Assembly: GCA_025354985.1 (NCBI GenBank)
Contig: JANXLU010000091.1
Span: 1-37,609 of the forward strand
DNA: 37,609 nt
Direction of reading: 5' to 3'
Source: Chloroflexota bacterium
GTDB lineage: Bacteria; Chloroflexota; Anaerolineae; J036; Brachytrichaceae
The notes under the pieces were generated by a model. It worked only from the letters and a program-made list of their open reading frames with translations, ran no database searches and had not been told where the DNA came from. The position numbers and the translations under genes were made by a program. Shown here piece after piece: positions 26,609-33,868 of the stretch; position 1 is the first letter of the stretch; every line of letters starts with the position of its first letter.

Positions 26609-26792
26609 GTGCGGCGGTTGGGTCCGGTCAGCCCCTAACGCGTCGCGGATTGCCGTGGCTCTTGAGCACCGTAACCAACCGGTGCGTCATTGATCAAGCC
26701 GCGTGTTGGTGTTCAGTGACTTGCACGGCCATGCCTTTACAATCGGGCCTGGCCTCGGGTAGGAAGCAAACCGCCGTTCCGGTTTGGTAGGA

Positions 26793-28655
26793 TCACACCG
26801 ATCTCGGTTGCCGAACCGACCAAACAAACCTCACAGCAAGGAGCGCGGCAACAATCACGGCAAAGAGCATACTGAGCAGCGTCAGATCCGGCTCCCAGGC
26901 GGTATTTGAAATGACCACTGGACGCAACGACGCGCTTGGCATGATCCAGTCAAACGTTGATACCACATCTTCCAGCCCCGGGCGCCTGACAATGACATCC
27001 ACCTGCCAACGGCCGGAAAGGCTCATGTATGTTCCGCCTGCCTGAAACCGTGTCTTGTCAATCTTGGCCGCGTCCACCGTCACAACACCCAGATCGCTTT
27101 CCTTGCTTTGAATGCGCAGAATAATCCGGCCAACGGGTGCCGGTTCCGGGCGGCGGGTACTGGTGGCGTCGACAACAAACAGATTTTGACCTGGCAGGTT
27201 GGGCTTGACTGAAAATCCAATCAACATATCCTGGGCAATCTGGGTCGGCGACGTGTTCGCGGGTGGGGCGGCAAACTCCGGCCCATGCGCCGGCGCCGCG
27301 GATGTGACGATGCTGGTTGAGGTGAAAATCAGAATGCTCAGCAGCGACTCAATAACTATGGCCCGCGATGAGTGCACGGATTTGAACGTCCGGTTGCGCG
27401 GCCCGAGAAAGAATTTTGAAAGCGCCGACGTTGGGTGCAACCGCAGGGAGTTGACAAAGCCCAGACCAGCCACCAGGATGACGCACAGCAGCTTTACCAA
27501 TAGCGCCTGTCCATACAGCGTGCCGACCAGGGCATCAATCGTCTGCACCTGACGCGCGGTGTTATACAGACCGGTTGCCCCAATCAACCCCGCCCCGATC
27601 AGGGCCTGATTACTAAACGCACTCCAGCTTTTTGCGGCCTCCCCGGGTTGTGTTGACTGCTGAGATTGCATTACTGGTGTTACCGCCACCATAATCGCAA
27701 GTGCACCAATCCACAGACCGGCCGCAAAAATATGCGCGGATGATGATCCGATGGCAAGCACGGTATCCGGTGAGATACCGGCCGCATGGCCTATTGCGCC
27801 CTGTGCGATGCACAATCCAACTGTGAGCCCAAAGGCTGCAGCCAGGAAACCGCGCCGCAACGATTTGTTCGCCAGCAAAATCACCAGAAGACAAACGGCG
27901 ATAGCCTCGCGCGCCAGCCAAATGACGCCCCACTGGGTTTGGCCAAGCAATTGAAAAACCAAATCAGCCGGGTTTGCGGCGCCCGCCACCGAGCTTGTCA
28001 GAACGTTAACCTGCCAGAAAAGCCACGCGATCCCTACGACAATAAACACGACGATGCTGATCGCCGTGATCGACCATGCGCGACGTGACGCAGCAGCGCC
28101 GGTATTTCCACGTAATAGCCAGAACAACGCGCTAACGCCGCCGGTTATCAGCGCCAGCGAACCATACGTAATGATGCGCAGGGCAATCTCGACGGGCGCG
28201 GGTGGCGCATCTGCCTGCGGCTGGGCACCGGCACCCGCGCCCGGTTTTGCGTCTCCCACGCCAAAAACACTGTAATCTCGCGTGTAGTGACCATCTGCGG
28301 CCAGCACAACCCAACTTAGATTGTAGAGACCGGATGCCAGCGGTGCCGATCCGGCGATTTGAGCCGTCACGTGTCGCCGGTCATTCGCGTCAATCTTTAA
28401 CGGGCTAACCGGTACTGTTCGACCAGCCGAATCAATCAGTTTTATAGAACTGAAATCCGGCACGATCGGCTCGGTAAAGAAAAGTTCGATCTCACGCGGT
28501 GGATTTGCAACAGTACTGCCATCTATTGGCAGAACACGGACTATTTTTGCATGCGCAAATATCGAAGCGGTTTCGGCCAGCCCAAAAACGGCACTCAGCA
28601 CGATTGCGATGCAGGCACGTATCACCCGCCGTTTCGTAAGATTAAACACATTCAT
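26793..28655 (-). CDS. CopC-CopD fusion copper protein (YcnJ-like)
   Basis: A 620-residue membrane protein. The signal peptide ends at IFA, leaving His35 as the mature N-terminus, the first Cu(II) ligand of CopC. The CopC domain (35-135) retains LAADGHYTRDYSVFGVG with the second His. A CopD membrane domain (about 150-465) with about eight helices follows. The C-terminal part (about 490-590) is an extracellular beta domain resembling YtkA-like modules, then a last helix. CopC/CopD-type proteins bind and import copper. The gene converges on the copper-oxidase operon and is divergent from a lipoprotein and a second CopC, so it probably supplies copper for maturation of the oxidase (inference). 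Confidence 0.9.
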   Translation of the reverse strand: MNVFNLTKRRVIRACIAIVLSAVFGLAETASIFAHAKIVRVLPIDGSTVANPPREIELFFTEPIVPDFSSIKLIDSAGRTVPVSPLKIDANDRRHVTAQIAGSAPLASGLYNLSWVVLAADGHYTRDYSVFGVGDAKPGAGAGAQPQADAPPAPVEIALRIITYGSLALITGGVSALFWLLRGNTGAAASRRAWSITAISIVVFIVVGIAWLFWQVNVLTSSVAGAANPADLVFQLLGQTQWGVIWLAREAIAVCLLVILLANKSLRRGFLAAAFGLTVGLCIAQGAIGHAAGISPDTVLAIGSSSAHIFAAGLWIGALAIMVAVTPVMQSQQSTQPGEAAKSWSAFSNQALIGAGLIGATGLYNTARQVQTIDALVGTLYGQALLVKLLCVILVAGLGFVNSLRLHPTSALSKFFLGPRNRTFKSVHSSRAIVIESLLSILIFTSTSIVTSAAPAHGPEFAAPPANTSPTQIAQDMLIGFSVKPNLPGQNLFVVDATSTRRPEPAPVGRIILRIQSKESDLGVVTVDAAKIDKTRFQAGGTYMSLSGRWQVDVIVRRPGLEDVVSTFDWIMPSASLRPVVISNTAWEPDLTLLSMLFAVIVAALLAVRFVWSVRQPRSV

Positions 28656-28989
28656 ACCTTGCTTTTTGTAACCAAAACCGATTCAGGCAGATTGCCCGCT
28701 ATATCGATGAGAACCTCTTTCGTTCAAACTTATTTTGGGATATCACATATTATCCTCCGCTGATGAATGTCACACGAGCCATTCCTCCGTTATCACGACT
28801 TTGGCTTCGGGCTGCACGCACATCGCCGTATTTTGATGAGTTCGCCGCCAAGCGATCGCTATCACCACGCTTTGGCTGGTAGTTACATCGGAAAGGTCGT
28901 CGGCAATCAGCCCCACCTGTGTCACTTAGGTGCGGGGCCGTTTGCTTAAGCTCACAAATCGCTTAAGCAAACGGACGATAATTAGGTGT
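28656..28989. promoter_or_regulatory. Divergent 334-bp control region of the copper genes
   Basis: This region separates copC-copD (minus) from the lipoprotein and copC genes (plus). It is A+T-richer on the left. At the right end is CCCCACCT...AGGTGCGGGG (about 28912-28937), directly followed by the long inverted repeat listed separately. No ORF of substance is seen. Confidence 0.55.
28938..28974. repeat. Long inverted repeat, candidate operator
   Basis: CCGTTTGCTTAAGC (28938-28951) and GCTTAAGCAAACGG (28961-28974) are perfect 14-bp arms around 9 bp. Each arm contains the palindrome GCTTAAGC, and the two copies are 17 bp apart. It lies 15 bp before the lipoprotein start, with no T-run, so an operator is more likely than a terminator. 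Confidence 0.7.
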
Positions 28990-29430
28990 ATGCTCGGAAA
29001 ATCTTCGCTTCGTGGATTAACGATAACCATCGCCGTTTTATTGGCGGCGGGTCTTTTGGGTGCCTGCCGTGCAGCGCCGAAGAAGCCCGTGGCGGCGCCC
29101 CGCAGCGAAGTTATCGAGCAGCGCTTTGGCATCCGGGTCACCCAAATCGGCGTGACCGCGGATAACGGTTTGTTGGATTTTCGCTACATTGTGCTGGACT
29201 CTGAAAAAGCCTTGAACATGCTTGAAAACGAGCAGACCGTGCCAATTCTGGTTGACGAGTTTACGGGTACGGCCGTCCGTTCCCAGGTGCCCATGGCCCA
29301 CCGCCATGACCTGCGGCTTGGCGAGACCTACTTTATTCTGTTCTATAACCCGCAGGGCACGGTCAAGCCAGGCAGCCTGGTCGGTGTCCACATTGGTGAT
29401 CTCATCCTGGATCACGTCATGACGCAATAG
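28990..29430 (+). CDS. Lipoprotein of unknown function in the copper cluster
   Basis: A 146-residue lipoprotein: hydrophobic signal, then lipobox LGAC with the lipid-carrying Cys26. The mature part is a single beta-rich domain (RFGIRVTQIGVTADNGLLDFRYIVLD), then VPMAHRHDLRLGETYFILFYNPQG. The Met/His/Asp group (PMAHRHD) could bind a metal. I do not recognise a named family. The ATG at 28990 is preferred because the frame upstream runs through the inverted repeat. The next gene, a CopC, begins 4 nt after the stop codon, so the two form an operon and probably act together in copper handling outside the membrane (inference). Confidence 0.75.
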   Translation: MLGKSSLRGLTITIAVLLAAGLLGACRAAPKKPVAAPRSEVIEQRFGIRVTQIGVTADNGLLDFRYIVLDSEKALNMLENEQTVPILVDEFTGTAVRSQVPMAHRHDLRLGETYFILFYNPQGTVKPGSLVGVHIGDLILDHVMTQ

Positions 29431-29434
29431 CACG

Positions 29435-29998
29435 ATGGACATCCATGGTTTCGGGCTTGGTCGCGGGGCGTTCCGGTTCAAACTGGTGGTCGCGCTGTTC
29501 GTACTATTCCTCGCAAATGCCGGTCTCGTGGCCGCTCACAGCGTAACGTTGCTCCGCTCCGAGCCGGTGGCCGGTGCCGTGCTCGATCAATCACCCAAAC
29601 AAATCGTCGCCAAGTTTTCCGAGGAGCTCAACCCCAACGGAAGCACGCTGCAAATCTTTACCGAACAGGATAAGCCCGTCGGGGACGATACAGGCAAATT
29701 GGATCTCAAGGATCTCGATCATGCCACTCTGGTGCTCCTGATCAGCAAACCCGTTCCGGATGGCAATTACCGCGTGAAGTGGCAGGCCACCCTGCTCGAT
29801 GGAGACAGCACCACCGGCGTCTTCGTCTTCACGGTTGGCAAAAACACCGCCCCGCCCAAGCCCATCCCCGCCGCTGTGGCGTCCGCCGCCGCCGCGGATC
29901 CATCCACCACCACCACCTTCCTCGCCATCCTCGGCGGCACTGCCGCTGTGATTGCCCTCGGGGTTGTTGCAGTGACGGTTGCAAAGCGGAAGAAATGA
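29435..29998 (+). CDS. Membrane-anchored CopC-domain protein
   Basis: A 187-residue protein: signal peptide cut after VAA, giving His35 as mature N-terminus, CopC domain (35-135, with LLRSEPVAGAVLDQSPKQIVAKFSEEL), an Ala/Pro-rich linker, and a C-terminal membrane helix ending AKRKK. CopC binds Cu(II) through the N-terminal His and a later DGH. Here the later motif reads DGDSTTG (D122-D124), so His is replaced by Asp and the site must be altered or lost. It is 4 nt from the lipoprotein gene. The other CopC in this cluster keeps its DGH. Confidence 0.88.
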   Translation: MDIHGFGLGRGAFRFKLVVALFVLFLANAGLVAAHSVTLLRSEPVAGAVLDQSPKQIVAKFSEELNPNGSTLQIFTEQDKPVGDDTGKLDLKDLDHATLVLLISKPVPDGNYRVKWQATLLDGDSTTGVFVFTVGKNTAPPKPIPAAVASAAAADPSTTTTFLAILGGTAAVIALGVVAVTVAKRKK

Positions 29999-30140
29999 AG
30001 TGTGTGTGTTCAGGTGAAGGCCGTGCTCAGGCACGCCCGTCAGGCGCGCGAATGCATCACACCCATGTCTCCCTTGCGTTACTAGGTCTGCAGTTGGCCC
30101 ACGCTCGCCTCTCGCCGTTTGATCGCCGTTGAGGCGCGCC

Positions 30141-31904
30141 ATGGTATTTCATCGTCTCGCCTCCCGCCTCCTGCTAACCCTGATCCTACTGATTACCCTG
30201 GGCACATCCCACGTCACGGTCGCTATCGACAACACACCGCCGGCGCCTGCCATCAGCGCTGAACTCGCCCGCCGCCCGCCACCCACCGGCATAATCGCCA
30301 GCGTCATCGTGCACCTCAAGGATCAGATAGATCCCCGCACCATCAAGGGCGCCGACAAACAAGAAAGACGCCGCAGTCTGCTGGCCACCCTGCAAACCAA
30401 GGCCGACACCACCCAGGGCTTCCTTCGCGCCTTGCTCCACACCCGCCGCACCGAGGGCCGCGTCACCTCGTTCACCCCGCTTTGGATCATTAATGCCATT
30501 GCCGTCACAGCCGATACCAGCCTCATCGCCGAACTCGCCGCCCGCCCCGAGGTTGACCGCATCGAGCCGGACGAGATCAGCATTCGGCCAACGGGGGGGC
30601 AGCGAGCCGCACTTTCCAGTCCACCTGAACCAAATATCGACCTGATAGGTGCGCCGCTCTTGTGGGCGGCCAGTTATAGCGGCACGGGTGTCGTCATTGC
30701 AAGTATGGATACTGGCGTGGATATTGGTTCGCAGAGCGATCTGGCCGCGACGTGGCGTGGCGGAACGAATAGCTGGTTTGACCCGTACACTGGCTCCACC
30801 ACTCCGTACGATGTAAATGGGCATGGCACCAACACCATGGGCCTGATGGTTGGCGGCACGGCGGGCGGCACCGCTATTGGCGTTGCTCCGGGTGCGCGAT
30901 GGATTTCCGCCAAGATTTTCCCGGACAGTGGCATGTTATCCACAAATTACATACACCAAAGTTTTCAGTGGCTCTTGAATCCGGGTGGTGACCCGGCGGC
31001 GGCACCAGATTTGGTTAACAACTCCTGGCAGATAACGACGGGTGCCTGCGATACCTCTTTCGCACCAGATATACAAAACCTCCTTGCCGCGGGGATCGTG
31101 CCAATATTTGCCTCAGGTAACGACGGTCCCAATGCTTCGTCCGCTGCCAGCCCCGCGAATAACCCGGGTGCCTTTGCCGTGGGTGCCACTGATAATAGCG
31201 ACCTTATCGCTACGCTCAGCGGCCGCGGACCGACAAACTGCCGTGCATCTCCAGGTTATTTCCCGGACGTTGTTGCGCCCGGCGTGGGCGTGACCACGAC
31301 GGATCTAAGTGGTAATTACTTGCAATGGTCGGGTACGTCCATGGCCGCTCCTCACGTCTCTGGCGGCATGGCACTTTTGCTAAGCATCAACCTCAGTTAC
31401 ACGGTCGCCCAGCTCGAGCATGCGATAACCACCACGATTGTGGACCTCGGTCCCTGCGGTCCGGACAACACCTACGGTGCCGGACGAATCAACCTCGTGG
31501 CCGCCGCGACTGCCTTGGCCGTGATCACGCCCACGCTTACCGCCACGCCCACATGTGTGCCCACCTTAACACCGACCGTGACACCGACCCGCACCCCCAC
31601 GCCCACCCGCACCCCAACGCCAACCCCCACGGTTACAGCCACGCCGACCGAAACGGGAACACCCACTCAAACATCTACACCAACATCCACTGCAACACCA
31701 ACCAGCACGCCCACGCAGACGGCAACAGTAACAATGACCTCAACCCCGACCACGACCAGCACTGCCACCGACACACCCACTCAAACTGCGACCAGCACGC
31801 CAACGCCAACGCCAAGCACCACCTCAACTGCCACACCGACCGTTACCGCCACCAAAACACCCAACCCGCATCTCGTTTATTTACCCGCAATCCGCCGAAA
31901 ATAG
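30141..31904 (+). CDS. Secreted subtilisin-like (S8) serine protease with Thr/Pro stalk
   Basis: A 587-residue exported protease. I use the ATG at 30141 rather than the in-frame TTG at 30129. A signal peptide (1-27) is followed by an I9-like propeptide (about 45-145). The catalytic domain has D190 (SMDTGVD), H228 (GHGTNTMG) and S400 (GTSMAAPHVSGG). Residues about 463-575 are a Thr/Pro repeat stalk (TPT units). The end, LVYLPAIRRK, is a short LP tail like that of the giant protein. The gene follows the CopC gene after 142 bp and is closed by a shared terminator. It may mature surface proteins, including those of the oxidase operon (inference). Confidence 0.92.
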   Translation: MVFHRLASRLLLTLILLITLGTSHVTVAIDNTPPAPAISAELARRPPPTGIIASVIVHLKDQIDPRTIKGADKQERRRSLLATLQTKADTTQGFLRALLHTRRTEGRVTSFTPLWIINAIAVTADTSLIAELAARPEVDRIEPDEISIRPTGGQRAALSSPPEPNIDLIGAPLLWAASYSGTGVVIASMDTGVDIGSQSDLAATWRGGTNSWFDPYTGSTTPYDVNGHGTNTMGLMVGGTAGGTAIGVAPGARWISAKIFPDSGMLSTNYIHQSFQWLLNPGGDPAAAPDLVNNSWQITTGACDTSFAPDIQNLLAAGIVPIFASGNDGPNASSAASPANNPGAFAVGATDNSDLIATLSGRGPTNCRASPGYFPDVVAPGVGVTTTDLSGNYLQWSGTSMAAPHVSGGMALLLSINLSYTVAQLEHAITTTIVDLGPCGPDNTYGAGRINLVAAATALAVITPTLTATPTCVPTLTPTVTPTRTPTPTRTPTPTPTVTATPTETGTPTQTSTPTSTATPTSTPTQTATVTMTSTPTTTSTATDTPTQTATSTPTPTPSTTSTATPTVTATKTPNPHLVYLPAIRRK

Positions 31905-31917
31905 TGTCTCTGGGCAG

Positions 31918-31970
31918 ACAACAAAAAACACCCGCATGTGGGAACCACATGCGGGTGTTTTTTGTTGTTT
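31918..31970. terminator. Bidirectional terminator between protease and rplT
   Basis: A perfect 24-bp stem (31918-31941 with 31945-31968, loop GAA) has an A-rich left end and a T-rich right end. It can therefore stop the protease transcript from the left and the infC-rpmI-rplT transcript from the right. Confidence 0.92.
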
Positions 31971-31980
31971 CTAAATGATC

Positions 31981-32328
31981 CTAGTTGACCACTTGCTTGA
32001 CCAGCGCGCTAAAGCTCGCCGCATCCCGTACGGCCATGTCGGCCAGCATCTTGCGATTTAGCGTGATATTCGCCTCGGCCAGCTTGGCGATCAGCGTACT
32101 ATACGTTGTGCCGTTCTCGCGGGCTGCCGCGTTGATGCGTATGATCCACAGTGCGCGAAATTCGCGCCTGCGCACCCGGCGGTCGCGCGTGGCATAGGCC
32201 ATCGCGTGCAACCGGGCTTCCATCGCCTTGCGCACATTTTTGCTGCGCGCCCCAAACTGACCCTTAACATCATCGAGGATTCGATTATGTCGACGTCGGG
32301 CCTTTACGCCACCTTTTACTCTTGCCAT
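31981..32328 (-). CDS. rplT: 50S ribosomal protein L20
   Basis: A 115-residue protein starting MARVKGGVKARRRHNRILDD, the standard L20 start. An in-frame upstream extension to 32382 was rejected for that reason. L20 binds 23S rRNA, is needed for large-subunit assembly, and in many bacteria represses its own operon. It is the last gene of infC-rpmI-rplT, 60 bp after rpmI, with a terminator 10 bp beyond. Confidence 0.97.
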   Translation of the reverse strand: MARVKGGVKARRRHNRILDDVKGQFGARSKNVRKAMEARLHAMAYATRDRRVRRREFRALWIIRINAAARENGTTYSTLIAKLAEANITLNRKMLADMAVRDAASFSALVKQVVN

Positions 32329-32388
32329 GGTTGTTCCAATTGGTTTGGGTTTCACCACCCGCGCTGCGGATCGTGGCCCCAATCAAAA

Positions 32389-32601
32389 TTATTTCTGCTT
32401 GTCCAAATAGGGCGCAATCGAAAGAATGTTCTTCGTCTGCGCATTGCCTGAGACAATCACCATTTGAGAGAGCGCATTAATCTTGCGCTGCGGCTTGTTG
32501 CGTCGAAAGTGGCTTTTGCCTTGTATGGTGCGCTTCAGCTTCCCGCTTCCGGTCAACCGGAAGCGCTTGCTCGTCGCTTTGTGTGTTTTGATTTTGGGCA
32601 T
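32389..32601 (-). CDS. rpmI: 50S ribosomal protein L35
   Basis: A 70-residue protein with the standard MPKIKTHKATSKRFRLTGSGK start and full length for L35. It lies between infC (41 bp upstream) and rplT, the usual order. Confidence 0.96.
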   Translation of the reverse strand: MPKIKTHKATSKRFRLTGSGKLKRTIQGKSHFRRNKPQRKINALSQMVIVSGNAQTKNILSIAPYLDKQK

Positions 32602-32642
32602 TTTGTATCAGTCCAATCTGAATGTTGGCCCGTCGCTATTCG

Positions 32643-33479
32643 CTAGGGCAGTCCAAATATTTCATCCGTGCGTTGCTTGCTGCGTTTTTGCAAATTCAGC
32701 TTGCGCCGCGCGTCTTTGTCGCGGAAATTAATTTCGGGCTCCACTGCGGGCACCTCGGCTGCAACCGGGGTGGCGGGAGCTTCAACTTCCTCGTCAAATG
32801 CATCATCTGCGCCGTCGGCTTCGGTCTCATCGTCGGCTTCTTCCTCTTCCAGGTATCCCTTCCTGCGGTCTTCTGCTGCTTCCTGGGCCAGACGTTGCTG
32901 GGTGGCCCGGTTTGCTGCGGCGGCGATTGTGGCGGCGGTGGGAGCCATGACCATCAACATGGTCTTGCCTTCCATCATCGGGTTCTGCTCAATCTGCGCC
33001 AGATCCGCGGTCTCGGTCTTCACCCGATCCATCATGCGATACGCCACGTGCGGGATCCGATCCTCACGACCGCGGAACCGCAGGGTTACCTTGACCTTGT
33101 TTCCAGCCTCCAAGAACCGCCGGGCAGCGCGCACCTTGAATCCAAGGTGGTGATCGCTTGTCTTTGGCTTCAGGCGGATGCCTTTGAGCTCAATCGACTT
33201 CTGCGCCTTTTTTGCGTCGCGTTCCTTCTTCTCGCGTTCAAAGTTGAACTTTCCAAAGTCGAAAATGCGGCATACGGGTGGGTCCACATTTGGCGCCACC
33301 TCGATCAAATCGAGGTTCATGGTGCGCGCCAGATGCTGTGCTTCCTGGATGTCTACGACACCCCGGTTTGTACCGTCCGGCATAATGAGTCGTACGGTTG
33401 GCACGCGAATTTGCCCGTTAATGCGAAATTGAGCGCTACTGTTCTGCCACGGTCGTGAATTGTGTCTTGGTGGTGGGAT
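32643..33479 (-). CDS. infC: Translation initiation factor IF-3, AUC start
   Basis: A 278-residue IF-3. The frame extends upstream of the GTG at 33404 without a stop. The added residues include FRINGQIRVPTVRLI, matching the conserved IF-3 start (RINGEIR in E. coli), so the GTG start is too late. At the upstream end, AGGAGG (33487-33492) is followed by 7 nt and then ATC at 33479; no ATG, GTG or TTG fits. A rare start codon is the known basis of IF-3 self-control (AUU in E. coli). Both IF-3 domains are complete to about residue 180. Then comes an unusual acidic, Ala/Pro-rich tail of about 100 residues ending in a basic segment (KDARRKLNLQKRSKQR). First gene of infC-rpmI-rplT. Confidence 0.93.
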   Translation of the reverse strand: MPPPRHNSRPWQNSSAQFRINGQIRVPTVRLIMPDGTNRGVVDIQEAQHLARTMNLDLIEVAPNVDPPVCRIFDFGKFNFEREKKERDAKKAQKSIELKGIRLKPKTSDHHLGFKVRAARRFLEAGNKVKVTLRFRGREDRIPHVAYRMMDRVKTETADLAQIEQNPMMEGKTMLMVMAPTAATIAAAANRATQQRLAQEAAEDRRKGYLEEEEADDETEADGADDAFDEEVEAPATPVAAEVPAVEPEINFRDKDARRKLNLQKRSKQRTDEIFGLP

Positions 33480-33486
33480 ACCTGTT

Positions 33487-33492
33487 CCTCCT
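33487..33492 (-). promoter_or_regulatory. Ribosome binding site deciding the infC AUC start
   Basis: AGGAGG on the minus strand, 7 nt before ATC at 33479. This is among the best Shine-Dalgarno sequences in the window. Confidence 0.85.
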
Positions 33493-33535
33493 ACTTCTGT
33501 TGGTTAAATAAATTCCATCCGATCATCGGAATTTG

Positions 33536-33561
33536 AGCGCGCTATTATACATGAGCGCGCT
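33536..33561 (-). promoter_or_regulatory. infC promoter region with paired AGCGCGCT palindromes
   Basis: On the minus strand TATAAT (33544-33549) lies between two copies of the palindromic octamer AGCGCGCT (33536-33543 and 33554-33561), 18 bp apart. A -35 box is weak (TTCCTG). The two octamers could bind a dimeric regulator or form a hairpin. Confidence 0.5.
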
Positions 33562-33589
33562 TGTCCCAGGAATGAAATATCATCTTTTG

Positions 33590-33868
33590 CTTGCCTTGTA
33601 TCAAGGCAACCCTTCGGCTCCGCTCAGCGACCGAGTTACGCACGGGGCTCGCGTCCACTGGCCTTAAACATATGCGCAGAGCCTTGTACGTGTTTAAGAC
33701 CCGGAAGCCGGTGCAAGGCCATGCGGCGCTGCCTGAGCGGTCCTGAGCGGTCCTGAGCGGAGCCGAAGGACGAAGTACGAAGGCAGCCTAGTAGGCGGGG
33801 GCTCCGTCACCCAATCAGCAGGGTCGGTTCGGCTCCGCCTCCTCATGTGCGGATCTTACACGTAAGCC
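33590..33868. repeat. Intergenic repeat element between kinase and infC
   Basis: This gap has no gene. CCTTCGGCTCCGCTCAG (33611-33627) recurs inverted as CTGAGCGGAGCCGAAGG (33753-33769), 17 of 17 bases, 125 bp apart. Directly before the right arm are three tandem copies of a 10-bp unit, CCTGAGCGGT (33732-33760). A small hairpin, TGCCTTG-TAT-CAAGGCA, lies at about 33592-33608. It looks like a mobile or REP-type intergenic element. Confidence 0.7.

Noticed and set aside
31530-31865. Possible CRISPR-like or tandem DNA repeat
   Set aside because: The short irregular ACGCCAAC/ACACCAAC units encode the in-frame Thr/Pro stalk of the protease; there are no regular spacers.
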